DNA of 64,000 nucleotides from contig CALSRT010000009.1 in assembly GCA_943788825.1 (NCBI GenBank), forward strand, positions 62,001 to 126,000, read 5' to 3'. Source of the stretch: UBA4582 sp002389265. Lineage in GTDB: Bacteria > Pseudomonadota > Gammaproteobacteria > Pseudomonadales > Azotimanducaceae. Positions 35,244-44,877 of this stretch are shown in pieces; the first letter of the stretch is position 1, and the number at the start of each line of letters is the position of its first letter. Both the position numbers and the translations under genes were made by a program. Under the pieces are notes generated by a model. It was given only the letters and a program-made list of their open reading frames with translations. It did not search any database and had not been told where the DNA came from.

Positions 35244-35251
35244 GCCCTTGT

Positions 35252-35851
35252 TTAGTCGGCTGTCAGGTCACCTGCTGCCGCCAGCTGCTCAAAACTATTG
35301 ATGTTGTTAAAATCCACAGGGTTGTCGAACTCAACTTCCACGGTGTCGAGGCTTCGTAACCAGCCTTTGACAGACCTGCCTCCGCCGAGTAGATATTGAT
35401 CGATCCGCGGGACGACATCGGGCTTGAGCAATAATACCAATGGCTGAATCTGGCCAGCGGTAACTACACAGGCCGCATCGTGACCCTTCAGCGCAGCATA
35501 CAGGCGTTGCACCACATCTTGGGGTAAATGGGGCATGTCGCAAGGTACAACGAAGCATAAGTCTTCGCCTAGTGACGCTCTGGCGCTAAGTACGCCTCGC
35601 AGCGGACCACTAAAGTCCAGAATGGCATCCTCTATCAGAGGATAGCCAAATTGCTGGTAGGCCAGGGAGTGCCGGTTGCAATTGATCAGCAGTCGATCAA
35701 CCTGTGGTTTGATTCTGTCAATCACACGCCCTATCAGGGAGCGCCCCGCGAGTAATAGCAGCCCCTTGTCCTGGTGCGCCATTCGGGTCGCTCGACCGCC
35801 CGCCAGTATCAGGCCGCAGATTGCAGGGTTTGAGTTTGAATTGTGATTCAA
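35252..35851 (-). CDS. mobA: Molybdenum cofactor guanylyltransferase
   Basis: A 199-residue nucleotidyltransferase that joins GMP to molybdopterin to form the guanine dinucleotide cofactor. The signature GLILAGGRATRMAHQDKGLL is at the N-terminus (usual form LAGGxSxRMGxDK), and SFVVPCDMPHL-like sequence (CFVVPCDMPHLP) follows near residue 98. The start is a TTG five bases after GGGAG, and no ATG lies nearby. It is divergent from yoaA and shares a terminator with the histone-like gene. Its presence implies molybdoenzymes elsewhere in the genome. Confidence 0.92.
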   Translation of the reverse strand: MNHNSNSNPAICGLILAGGRATRMAHQDKGLLLLAGRSLIGRVIDRIKPQVDRLLINCNRHSLAYQQFGYPLIEDAILDFSGPLRGVLSARASLGEDLCFVVPCDMPHLPQDVVQRLYAALKGHDAACVVTAGQIQPLVLLLKPDVVPRIDQYLLGGGRSVKGWLRSLDTVEVEFDNPVDFNNINSFEQLAAAGDLTAD

Positions 35852-35910
35852 GTTGACTCCCTTTCGAAAGGTTTGCTCAAGATGTCGGCGGCGAAACCCT
35901 GTAAGATTGC

Positions 35911-37878
35911 GTGACGATCACTTTACTCGAAGATCTAGCGCGATTGAAATCGACTAAATCCCAACGGCTATACCAACACCTGCTCGGACAGGCGGGTCCG
36001 GTCGCACAGAAAATAGATGGCTTTACGGCACGTGTCCAGCAGATCGAAATGGCTGCTATGATTGCTGATGCGATCAAAAGAAAGAAAAATGTACTGATAG
36101 AAGCCGGTACGGGTACGGGAAAGACATTTGCTTATTTGCTGCCGGTGCTGCAAGCCCGCGAACGTGCGATTGTTTCCACCGGGAGTAAAACGCTTCAGGA
36201 CCAATTGTTCCATCACGATATTCCGTTGATCGTAGCAACTTTGGATTGGCCAATAAAAGTCGCGTTGTTGAAAGGTCGTAATAACTATTTGTGTCCCCAG
36301 CGCTTGGAAAATAGTATTTCAATGATTCGCAAAGACAATGATTCGCGGTTACTGCCTGATTTGATCGCTGTGCGGGAATGGTGGCAACAAACGACGACGG
36401 GCGATTTAACAGAGCTCGCTGACTTGCAAGGTGCCTCAATCGGATCGCTGATTACGGCCACCGCGGATAATTGCTTGGGTGGTGACTGTCCTAAAGTGAG
36501 CGAGTGTCCAGTGTATCAAGCACGAGCTCGAGCTCAGGAAGCTGACCTGGTGGTGGTCAATCACCACCTACTGTTTGCAGATATGGCATTGAAGGAAGAA
36601 GGTTTTGGCTCACTTTTACCAGAAGTAGGTACGATTGTGGTTGATGAGGCACATCAGATCATTGATGTTGCGCGGCGGTTCTTTGGTGAGCGGTTTAGTA
36701 GTCAGCAACTGGTGGCGCTCTGTCGAGACATACGGGTGGAGTTATTGAATTTCGGAAATGACGATATAGCGTTGCAGTTGGCTAGCGAAAATCTAGGTGC
36801 AGTAGTCCGACTCTTGATCGCTGAATTTGAGAAGACCCCAACTGAGTTGGAGCTCGATCAATTGCTGGGTGAACCGGCGATCGCGCTACGGATCGACGAG
36901 GTGGACCTTGCCTTGGGCCAATTGATTGCGTCTTTAGCGCCCGCTGCAGTGCGAAGTGGTTCGTTTGCTCATTGTTACTCTAGGGCGTTACGTCTGGCTG
37001 ATTACCTGGCATTACTGACGGAGGCGGGTACCGACGATGATAATATCCACTGGCTAGAACGTCAGACCCAGGGTTTTACATTACATCTGTCGCCTATTTC
37101 AATTGCGACTCTGTTGGAAGCGGAGTTTGCCAGTGACAAAAGTTGGGTGTTAACCTCGGCGACGTTGTCCGTCGCCAATGAGTTCACCCACTTTAAGCGC
37201 TACCTGGGACTCGTTGATATCCAAGAGCGAATCTTTGAAAGCCCGTTCTGTTTCGTCAAGCAGGTGAAGGCACACATTCCGCAGGATTTGCCTTTACCAG
37301 GTACGGACCGGCATACGCGTCTACTGGTCCACTATTGTATGCCGCTTATTCGTAGTCATAATGGGCGTACCTTCTTCTTGTTTACGAGCTACAGGGCTTT
37401 GCGAATTGCGCGGGAGATATTTGAGGCGCACGTTGACCTGCCGATTCTGGTTCAAGGCAGTATGGCAAAGCCGAAATTATTGGCTCAGTTTCGTGAAACG
37501 CCGGGCTGTACTTTGCTGGCGACCAACAGCTTTTGGGAGGGAGTGGATGTTAGAGGTGCCGACCTTAGATGTTTGATTATTGATAAATTACCCTTCTCCA
37601 GTCCGGAAGATCCAATGACGGCTGCCCAGTTCAAAGCAGTGATTGCGGCTGGTGGTAATGCCTTTTTTGATCATGCCGTTCCTGAGGCTGCAATAGCGCT
37701 CAAACAAGGGTTTGGTCGTTTGATTCGCCAGGAGTCTGACAAGGGCCTGTTTGTGCTCGGAGATCCCCGTGTCAACACTCGCCGCTACGGTAAGCTGTTC
37801 TTGAACAGTCTGCCTGAAATGGAATGGCTCGAGAGCTCAGAGCAAGCCGTTAACTATTTGGAAAACTTACACGAATGA
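35911..37878 (+). CDS. yoaA: ATP-dependent DNA helicase, YoaA/DinG family
   Basis: A 655-residue XPD-like superfamily 2 helicase. Motif I is IEAGTGTGKTFAYLLPVL and motif II VDEAHQ. The iron-sulfur cysteines lie between them (CLGGDCPKVSECPVYQ). Later motifs include LTSATLSVANEF, NSFWEGVDVRGADLRCLII and LKQGFGRLIRQ. YoaA in E. coli works with the polymerase III chi subunit in repair of damaged forks (known). It starts at GTG, is divergent from mobA, and overlaps tsaB by four bases (ATGA). Confidence 0.94.
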   Translation: MTITLLEDLARLKSTKSQRLYQHLLGQAGPVAQKIDGFTARVQQIEMAAMIADAIKRKKNVLIEAGTGTGKTFAYLLPVLQARERAIVSTGSKTLQDQLFHHDIPLIVATLDWPIKVALLKGRNNYLCPQRLENSISMIRKDNDSRLLPDLIAVREWWQQTTTGDLTELADLQGASIGSLITATADNCLGGDCPKVSECPVYQARARAQEADLVVVNHHLLFADMALKEEGFGSLLPEVGTIVVDEAHQIIDVARRFFGERFSSQQLVALCRDIRVELLNFGNDDIALQLASENLGAVVRLLIAEFEKTPTELELDQLLGEPAIALRIDEVDLALGQLIASLAPAAVRSGSFAHCYSRALRLADYLALLTEAGTDDDNIHWLERQTQGFTLHLSPISIATLLEAEFASDKSWVLTSATLSVANEFTHFKRYLGLVDIQERIFESPFCFVKQVKAHIPQDLPLPGTDRHTRLLVHYCMPLIRSHNGRTFFLFTSYRALRIAREIFEAHVDLPILVQGSMAKPKLLAQFRETPGCTLLATNSFWEGVDVRGADLRCLIIDKLPFSSPEDPMTAAQFKAVIAAGGNAFFDHAVPEAAIALKQGFGRLIRQESDKGLFVLGDPRVNTRRYGKLFLNSLPEMEWLESSEQAVNYLENLHE

Positions 37879-38561
37879 AAGTATTGGCGATAGAAACCTC
37901 AACCACAGCCTGCAGTTTAGGACTGCGGATTGACGGTGAGACCGTTGAACAGACAACGCAATTGGGTCGTAATCACAGCCGGGAAATATTACCGTTGATC
38001 TCGGGCCTGTTAGCAGAGACGGCGATAGATTTGCGCTCGCTGGATTTGATCGTCTATGGCAAGGGACCAGGATCCTTTACTGGATTGCGTATTGCCCTGG
38101 GTGTGGTTCAGGGCTTGGCTTATGGCGTTGGCATTCCTGTTGTGGGGATATCGACCCTGGCTTGCTGTGCCCAGGGTCGGTATCGTATGTTTGGCGATGA
38201 ACAGATCGTTGTTGCCCAGACAGCACGCCTGACAGAGGTGTTTTTCGGTGCCTACGAAGTCAATCAAGGTTTCGTTGAGCCGATCTTGGCGGATACCATA
38301 TTTGAAGCGGCACAAGTACCCGAGTTAGCCGCTGGTAGCTGGGTCGGAATCGGTAGTGCGTGGCAGTTACGAGAGACCATGGAAGCCGCCTTGTGCGTAA
38401 AGATGGCCGATGTCCAGCTTGAGGTCTTCCCACGAGCCCATGATCTGCTCGATCTTGGAATTGTGGGCTATGAATCCGGTGAAGCCATCAGCCCCATGTT
38501 GGCGACACCTGAATACCTGCGGGAGCAGGTGGCTAATAAGCCAGGGTCTGGAACGAAATAA
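37875..38561 (+). CDS. tsaB: tRNA threonylcarbamoyladenosine synthesis protein TsaB
   Basis: A 228-residue partner of TsaD and TsaE in forming t6A37 in ANN-decoding tRNAs. The ASKHA-fold start is LAIETSTTACSLGLR. LGRNHSREILPLISGLL and YGKGPGSFTGLRIALGVVQG are the strongest family segments. TsaB is a degenerate paralogue of TsaD and lacks the metal-binding motif. It is coupled to yoaA by an ATGA overlap, an arrangement often seen in gammaproteobacteria. Confidence 0.95.
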   Translation: MKVLAIETSTTACSLGLRIDGETVEQTTQLGRNHSREILPLISGLLAETAIDLRSLDLIVYGKGPGSFTGLRIALGVVQGLAYGVGIPVVGISTLACCAQGRYRMFGDEQIVVAQTARLTEVFFGAYEVNQGFVEPILADTIFEAAQVPELAAGSWVGIGSAWQLRETMEAALCVKMADVQLEVFPRAHDLLDLGIVGYESGEAISPMLATPEYLREQVANKPGSGTK

Positions 38562-38733
38562 CGCTATGGCGGTTGCCGCCGTTGTGGATAACTGAGCCTG
38601 ACGGTAGCACCTGCATGCCACATTTCTGACACGCAGTTACCTGACAATTTACGCAATAAATTACACGACAATATGCCCTAGAAGGTGTTGAAGCGATGAT
38701 GATGGCCACAATTGATGCTTGGTTCCCCACTCT

Positions 38734-39390
38734 ATGTCACGATTTCAGTTAATCCACGGACCTACCGGTTATCAACTGCAGGATCAGGCGAGTCTGCAAA
38801 AGCCGCTATTGATCGATTTTAATGCGGGCGCTCTGCAGTATCGGCGTAACCACGGAGGCAAGAAAGAATTGTTGCTTAAGGCCATATCAGCCAAGCCTGG
38901 ACAGCAGGTGATCGACTGTACCGCGGGCTTAGGTGTTGATGCGTTCCTGATGGCTGCCAGCGGCTGCACAGTGACGTTGCTCGAACGTTCGCCGGTGTTG
39001 GCCCTGCTGCTTGCTGACGGCCTCTCTAGAGGGCGTGAGGGGCCGGAGACGCAGTCGATTGTTGCCAGGATGGCGTTGGTTCAGACGGATGCCATCGAAT
39101 GGTTGGGGCGGTTAGAGAAGCCTGCAGACACGATCTATATCGATCAAATGTTTCCACATCGACAAAAGTCGGCGGCGGTCAAAGGGGGAATGCAGCTACT
39201 GCAAAAATTCCTGGGTGATGATGGCCATGTCGCTGATCTGCTGGCGGCTGCGTTGGCGACTAACAGTCGCCGGGTCGTGGTCAAACGACCGTTGGTAGGC
39301 GGTGACAGTGAAGGTATGGCGCCACACTATCAGCTCAAGGCTAAAGCCAGCCGGTTTGATATCTACCTGCAAAACCCGGCAACTCATTAA
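38734..39390 (+). CDS. rsmJ: 16S rRNA (guanine-1516-N2)-methyltransferase
   Basis: A 218-residue SAM-dependent methyltransferase (YhiQ family) that modifies G1516 of 16S rRNA. The N-terminus has LLIDFNAGALQYRRNHGGKK, SAM motif I is VIDCTAGLGVDAFLMAASG, and IYIDQMFPHRQKSAAVK is the family's catalytic segment. The start is the ATG at 38734; a TTG five codons earlier is in frame but unsupported. The 172 bases before it hold nothing recognisable. It is convergent with plsB, with nine bases between the stops. Confidence 0.93.
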   Translation: MSRFQLIHGPTGYQLQDQASLQKPLLIDFNAGALQYRRNHGGKKELLLKAISAKPGQQVIDCTAGLGVDAFLMAASGCTVTLLERSPVLALLLADGLSRGREGPETQSIVARMALVQTDAIEWLGRLEKPADTIYIDQMFPHRQKSAAVKGGMQLLQKFLGDDGHVADLLAAALATNSRRVVVKRPLVGGDSEGMAPHYQLKAKASRFDIYLQNPATH

Positions 39391-39399
39391 TGCCGCGAG

Positions 39400-41892
39400 T
39401 CAGGCGGCGGGTTCAGCGTCATCAACGGACTGAGTCAGGTGTCGGCGGACTAGCTGGCGAACATTCACCTTGATGTCCTCTTCAAGACTACCCTGTACGG
39501 TTTGTCTGAACAGTTTAAATGCTGGGTACAGACTTAATTGTTGCTGTTGATGACCGATAATCTGCCTGGCCTTCAAGGTTGCGATCAAAGTTGAAAATAA
39601 TGACTTGTCAAAAAACTCAGGTGCGTTGATACCATAAAATACCGACAGTTGGTGCCCGATAGTCCCAGCGGTAGATTCCACTTCTCGTAATGTTAAATGG
39701 CTTCCATGCTCGAGTAACTCGCTGACGATAAAGAAGCGCTGCAGGGTCGGTTCGATGATACTACCGAGTTCCATAAGGTTTGCATAAGCGTCACTGGTCA
39801 CCTCGGGACAGCTCAGTCGGCTACCGTCTCTATCAACTAACTGAATGCTCGCCAGAACGTCGACGATGCGACTGATCACTACTGGCAGCTCAGACTCATC
39901 CCAGGGTAAGAAGAACTCTGCTCGTAAACAGGGGTAGAGTGTCTGGCAAGTGGTGCTCAAATCATCAAGGCAGTAACCCTTTTGGATCAGGCGGGCGATG
40001 AGTGCAGGCAGAGCGAATACGTGAATCGTGTTGTTCCGGTAGTAGCTCAGTAGTATCGGCAAGGGTGACGGTGCACTCAAGACGCTGCCAAAAGATTCTT
40101 GGGTTCGCAAAATACCCGTGACTGCGACGGCCTCATCGATAATTGCATTGGCGGATAAGTCCGTGATCGAGAGATAAGGACCAGGCACCATGCCTTGCGC
40201 GACCTTGATTAGGGTGTTGACATGGTTGGCTAGCCGAGTCTCTTCGATATTTTGCCGAGGGGCAGAGAGCAAAATAGTAGCCACTAGGTTGACGGGATTA
40301 ATTGCGGCCGCGGCGTTGATAGCTTGAGACAGTTGATTCGCCAGCAAACTACAGGTCCTGGCGAAATCAGCAGAGTCAACGGTGTCGACTTGTTGCCAGT
40401 TAGCGAGATGCTGGTCAAAAAAAGCGTGGAGATGGACGGGTTCGCCGAAATTCACGGTGACTTTGCCGAAAACATTCTTCAGTGACCCCAGGACCCTGAA
40501 AATATCCATAATGGACTCGTCTTTTTTTGCGGCGCCGGATAGTTCGTCGAGGTAAGTCGCATCTTCAAGGATTTTCTCGTAGCCAAAGTAGACGGGCATA
40601 AAACAGATCGGCTTTGAAGCATCGCGCTGAAAACTGCGCATGGTCATACTTAACATGCCCGTGCGAGGTTGTAGAGAACGTCCGGTTCGACTCCGACCGC
40701 CTTCTATGAAATATTCAACCGAGTAGCCACGGGTAAACATCAAGTGCAGGTATTCATCGAACACCGCCTTGTAGAGTGCGTCACCTTGGAATGATCGGCG
40801 CATGAAAAACGCGCCAGCTCGTCGGAGTAAAGGCCCCACAATTGGCATATTGAGGTTTTTGCCTGCCGCGATATGCGGTGGACTCAAACCATTATGGTAA
40901 AGGACATAGGACAGCAGTAAATAATCGATGTGGCTACGGTGGCAGGGCACGTAGACAATTTCATGGTTCCTGGCCAGTTCTTTGACCTGGTTGATGTTGT
41001 TGATGTCCACCCCGTCATAAAGCTTGTTCCAAAGCCAGGTTAGAATGCCGTGGAAGAACCGGATAACTCGGTAGGACTGGTGAGAAGCAATTTCATTGGC
41101 ATACGCCAATGCTTTCTTTTCCACTTTGGTGACGGCGCCACGCTTGTGCCTGGCCTCTTTTTCGATCGCGGCGCGAACGGCTGCACTGCTCATCATAGAC
41201 TGAATCAAGGTTCGACGATGAGAAATGTCTGGGCCCAGAATCGCCTGCTTCTGCTGATTAAAGCGGACTCGCAGCAGCCGCAGCAGCTTCCGTTCATGCT
41301 TCTCATCAGCAGCAGAATCTGTCGTCAGCTCACTGAGATCAATCGCTTGACTGAATTGGACCAGGATATGTTTTGAATGAAAGATGATGGCTAAGAGTTT
41401 TTTGAGGCGGCTGGTGACGGTCCAATTCTCAGAAAACAGGTGTTTAAACCAAGATCCCTCGCGGTCCGGCTGATGCCCCCAGAAGAGTGATACAGGGATC
41501 AGTTTAATGGGACGGGATTGCTCAGCCTGTTGCTCTAATAATTTTGTCAGTCGGCCCGTATACTGCCGCTGAGTTTTGCGGCCCAGTGCACCTTCAGGCT
41601 GGCCGAGGAAGAAGAATGCGCCTCGCTGTTGAGCTTGGCCGAGCGGGTCTGAGGGTCTTGGCAGGCCGGCGGCTTCGCAGGCCTTGTCGATGACCAATAG
41701 GTCGGCGATAGACCGGTACGGCAGGACATAACAAACGTCATCAAGCGTGTTTATCCCAAGAGTAGTCTCGTCACAGCCGAGAATAGTTGGCTTGATCCAG
41801 CTGAATAACAGTTTTTGTAAAACATGAAACTGACGGGCCTTGAGTCGGGTCATCAGCGATGCGCTGGGAGCCTCTCGATTAACGTTTGCCAT
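39400..41892 (-). CDS. plsB: Glycerol-3-phosphate 1-O-acyltransferase
   Basis: An 830-residue inner-membrane enzyme that adds the first acyl chain in phospholipid synthesis, from acyl-ACP or acyl-CoA to glycerol-3-phosphate. The catalytic H-x4-D is in YVPCHRSHIDYLLLSYVLY. The later boxes GAFFMRRSFQGD, YFIEGGRSRTGRSLQPRTG and PVYFGYEKILE are all present. Length and domain order match E. coli PlsB (807 residues). The start is the ATG that overlaps the end of gspD by 14 bases; a start seven codons earlier is possible. The co-transcription with gspD has no known functional reason. Confidence 0.95.
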   Translation of the reverse strand: MANVNREAPSASLMTRLKARQFHVLQKLLFSWIKPTILGCDETTLGINTLDDVCYVLPYRSIADLLVIDKACEAAGLPRPSDPLGQAQQRGAFFFLGQPEGALGRKTQRQYTGRLTKLLEQQAEQSRPIKLIPVSLFWGHQPDREGSWFKHLFSENWTVTSRLKKLLAIIFHSKHILVQFSQAIDLSELTTDSAADEKHERKLLRLLRVRFNQQKQAILGPDISHRRTLIQSMMSSAAVRAAIEKEARHKRGAVTKVEKKALAYANEIASHQSYRVIRFFHGILTWLWNKLYDGVDINNINQVKELARNHEIVYVPCHRSHIDYLLLSYVLYHNGLSPPHIAAGKNLNMPIVGPLLRRAGAFFMRRSFQGDALYKAVFDEYLHLMFTRGYSVEYFIEGGRSRTGRSLQPRTGMLSMTMRSFQRDASKPICFMPVYFGYEKILEDATYLDELSGAAKKDESIMDIFRVLGSLKNVFGKVTVNFGEPVHLHAFFDQHLANWQQVDTVDSADFARTCSLLANQLSQAINAAAAINPVNLVATILLSAPRQNIEETRLANHVNTLIKVAQGMVPGPYLSITDLSANAIIDEAVAVTGILRTQESFGSVLSAPSPLPILLSYYRNNTIHVFALPALIARLIQKGYCLDDLSTTCQTLYPCLRAEFFLPWDESELPVVISRIVDVLASIQLVDRDGSRLSCPEVTSDAYANLMELGSIIEPTLQRFFIVSELLEHGSHLTLREVESTAGTIGHQLSVFYGINAPEFFDKSLFSTLIATLKARQIIGHQQQQLSLYPAFKLFRQTVQGSLEEDIKVNVRQLVRRHLTQSVDDAEPAA

Positions 41893-43792
41893 CGAATAGA
41901 TCCGAAATTGCATCTAACGGATCTCGTCCCTCAATTTGTACTTCCCATATACCGGAATACTTACGTTTGCTCATGTCCTTGACGTCTTCTTTGGTGGCGA
42001 GCACCGTGGGTCTCAGGAACACTAGTAGATTCTGCTTCTCTCGAATCTTGTTGCTGCTCTTGAATAAGCGGCCCAGGATAGGAATATCTTTGAGCAACGG
42101 CACTCCAGAGCTGACGTCAGTGATCTTGTCTCGAATGAGCCCACCTAAGATGATGACTTCACGGTCGTCGGCCAGCACTGTCGTGTCGATAGTGCGCTTG
42201 TTGGTAATCAAGTCGGCGCTGCCATCGCTGCCGATGGAAGCCAGGCTGGTCTTGTCAACTTCCGAAACCTCCTGATGGATCTCGAGGCGAACGAGGGCGC
42301 CGTCATGGACATGCGGCGTCACTTCCAGGGTCAGGCCCACATCTTCCCGTTGAATCGTTGTAAAGGGGTTGCTGGCGCCATTGCTACCGCTGGTTGTTGA
42401 GCCCGTGCGAAAAGGCACGTTCTGACCGACAACGATTTTAGCCTGTTCATTGTCCATGGTGGTGATACTGGGAGTGGACAACAGGTTGACGTCAGAGTTA
42501 GCCGACAGTGCGCGAACGATGACGCCGAAGTTAACCCCGCTGCTGCGTTTAGCCGCAGCAAGTAGCGGTGTACTGCCCAGATCAGGGACGCTAGATAATT
42601 GGCCGTCACCCGCGGCAAGGTTTGCCAGGACGCTTGCCAACGTGCCTGATGGAGCGGTCACACCGACGGGCAAAGCGCTGCCAGAAACATCTCCAATCGC
42701 CAGTTCCGTGCCAAGGGTGCGGGTAAAATCAGAGGTGACCTCGACGATCGCCGCTTCTATGAGTACTTGCAGGCGGCGAATATCTAAACGCGCGATGATT
42801 TCTTTCAGCTCCGCCATGGTCGCCGGGTCGGCGCGGATAACCAAGGCATTGAGGGATTCATCGGCTTGAATGCTGGTGGCAATGGCCTGGCTCGCCGAGT
42901 CTTTCGGGCTTTTATCAGCGATTAGGTTTTTGAGAATTTCGGCGAGTTGCACCGCATCAGAGTGGGCCAGCCGGACCACCTGAATGGTACCGCCACGGTT
43001 TGCGGGGACGTCTAGTTCGCCGACCAGCCTAGCCACCTTATCCAAGGTCTCGGGTTCACCCTTGATAATCAAACTGTTGGTTCGTTCGCTGGCGACAACC
43101 ATCACGCGGTTGGGTCCCTTGGCGCCTTTGCCCATTTGTTCGGGTGCCAGTTGTTCTAGCAGGCTGACGACGTCTTCGATCCAGGCATTCTGGAGCCGGA
43201 TAATGCGAGTCGTTGAATTATCCGCGATGTCGATTCGATTGATGATCTGGGTTAGTCGAGCGATGTTTTCTGCATGATCACTGATGATCAAGGCGTTTGG
43301 CTCTGATAGGCCGGCAATATGACCATACTGGGGTATTAAAGGTCGGAGAATCTTAACCAGTTCATTCGAATCGGTATTTTTAACGCTTAGCACCTGAGTC
43401 ACCAATTCTTCGCCTGGATTCTCAGTGGAAAAATCCTGGGGATTACCACTCTGCTTGGCGAGGACCTGCTGAACGATACGAACCACATTGCCGGAAGGGA
43501 CTGCTGCAAAACCATGGACCCGTAGGACCGCCAGAAACAATTCATAGACGGCGGGCGTATCCATGGAGGTATTGGAAATGACAGTAACATTGCCTTTAAC
43601 CCGGGGATCGACAATAAAACTCTTGCCGGTGATGGCGGATACCTGAGTCACAAACTCACGGATATCGGCATTTTTCAGATTGATTTTCCAGTTCTCTTGG
43701 CTCGCTGCCGGTAGCGACAGTACTAGCGACAGTAGTAGCAAGGTGCTGACGAAGGTTATCCTGAGGGTGAGTCTGTGTCCCATTGACAGCAT
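41879..43792 (-). CDS. gspD: Type II secretion system secretin GspD
   Basis: About 637 residues forming the outer-membrane channel of the type II secretion system. After a signal peptide (FVSTLLLLSLVLSLPAASQ) come the N0 domain (WKINLKNADIREFVTQVSAI), N1-N3 repeats (TQVLSVKNTDSNELVKILRP; RLAHSDAVQLAEILKNLI) and the secretin domain (TPHVHDGALVRLEIHQEVS, ILGGLIRDKITDVSSGVPLL, DIPILGRLFKS). The start is one of two nearby ATG codons (43792 or 43783); the longest frame begins 19 codons upstream. gspN and gspC precede it, but gspE to gspM are not here. Confidence 0.95.
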   Translation of the reverse strand: MLSMGHRLTLRITFVSTLLLLSLVLSLPAASQENWKINLKNADIREFVTQVSAITGKSFIVDPRVKGNVTVISNTSMDTPAVYELFLAVLRVHGFAAVPSGNVVRIVQQVLAKQSGNPQDFSTENPGEELVTQVLSVKNTDSNELVKILRPLIPQYGHIAGLSEPNALIISDHAENIARLTQIINRIDIADNSTTRIIRLQNAWIEDVVSLLEQLAPEQMGKGAKGPNRVMVVASERTNSLIIKGEPETLDKVARLVGELDVPANRGGTIQVVRLAHSDAVQLAEILKNLIADKSPKDSASQAIATSIQADESLNALVIRADPATMAELKEIIARLDIRRLQVLIEAAIVEVTSDFTRTLGTELAIGDVSGSALPVGVTAPSGTLASVLANLAAGDGQLSSVPDLGSTPLLAAAKRSSGVNFGVIVRALSANSDVNLLSTPSITTMDNEQAKIVVGQNVPFRTGSTTSGSNGASNPFTTIQREDVGLTLEVTPHVHDGALVRLEIHQEVSEVDKTSLASIGSDGSADLITNKRTIDTTVLADDREVIILGGLIRDKITDVSSGVPLLKDIPILGRLFKSSNKIREKQNLLVFLRPTVLATKEDVKDMSKRKYSGIWEVQIEGRDPLDAISDLFDGKR

Positions 43793-43896
43793 AGTCTGGT
43801 GAAATCCCTTGAAAAGGCGAATGTTACTGTAATTCCCCGGATAACCCAACGATCATCAGTGGTATGCGCAACTTAGTGTTCAAGCTGTGTGCGGAT

Positions 43897-44844
43897 CTAC
43901 TGTTCTGGAATGGGTACCGTGAGGAAGAATCGTCGATCATCTCGCTGGATCTCAACCCGAACGCGACGTTGCTCCATAGCCTGGTCGATTAGTGCGCTGT
44001 CGCTGCGAACATCGCCTACAGGTGTGCCGTTGACTGACAGAATCATGTCACCCTCTTGAAGTCCGGCCTGCAGCATTTTCTGGGAGGGCAATTCATCGCT
44101 GATACGATAGCCACTAGCCTCGCCTTCACTCACGGCGCTGACGCCCAACTCGCTCAACAGACCTGCTGGGTCTGATTCGAGTCTGTCGCGATATTCATTG
44201 ACAAAATTTTTCAGGTTAGCGCCGGGCTGGGCGACTGCAGTTCGCGGAGTGCGCTGCCGATCAGCAATGCGCTGCCTGATTTGGCTGAGTCTGGACGCTG
44301 GGTTATTGAATTCCACCGCGGGTTCCGGTGAGGCCGTCTCGTTGGCGCTGAATTGCTGACGTATGTTGCTATCGGAGAACATCAGTTTCTCGATTTGACC
44401 GCCGCGCTTAAGGAGGATGTGGTCATTCAATACAGCCTCAAGTACAGCGTTGCCAGGGAGTCGATCGCCAATGCTGAAGAGTTCGCCGTCTTTGCCCCGT
44501 TCCGCGACGATGGCGGTTGAATCTGCTGTCACTGTAGCTATAAAGACGCCTTGTAATTCCAGATTTAACCGGGTTTCCGGTGCCTCTGCGGCGACTACAA
44601 CGTTAGATTGTTGGACGTCACCAAATAGGTTGAGTTTGGCAATGCTACTGGCTGGCTTACGGGGGCTTTCAACAGCGTTCCCAGCGGGTGCGACGATGCT
44701 CACAGGAGCCTTGTCATCCCAGTGCTCCAGCGCGAACAAGATGCCATTGGCCAGGCTCAGACCGATGACCATCGCCATCACGACACCGATGGACGTGGCC
44801 AGTTGTCGCCGGTACTGCTGATAGAAAGCAACGATTGAATCCAA
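43897..44844 (-). CDS. gspC: Type II secretion system protein GspC
   Basis: A 315-residue inner-membrane protein that links the inner platform to the secretin GspD and helps choose substrates. It has a short cytoplasmic start, one membrane span (about residues 17-36, TSIGVVMAMVIGLSLANGIL), the homology region that binds the secretin (FGDVQQSNVVVAAEAPETRL onward), and a C-terminal PDZ domain (LQAGLQEGDMILSVNGTPVG). It starts at TTG seven bases after GGAG. It lies between gspN and gspD. Confidence 0.93.
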   Translation of the reverse strand: MDSIVAFYQQYRRQLATSIGVVMAMVIGLSLANGILFALEHWDDKAPVSIVAPAGNAVESPRKPASSIAKLNLFGDVQQSNVVVAAEAPETRLNLELQGVFIATVTADSTAIVAERGKDGELFSIGDRLPGNAVLEAVLNDHILLKRGGQIEKLMFSDSNIRQQFSANETASPEPAVEFNNPASRLSQIRQRIADRQRTPRTAVAQPGANLKNFVNEYRDRLESDPAGLLSELGVSAVSEGEASGYRISDELPSQKMLQAGLQEGDMILSVNGTPVGDVRSDSALIDQAMEQRRVRVEIQRDDRRFFLTVPIPEQ

Positions 44845-44877
44845 GTCAGTGCTCCAATAGGCGCCGTGGATAAAGGT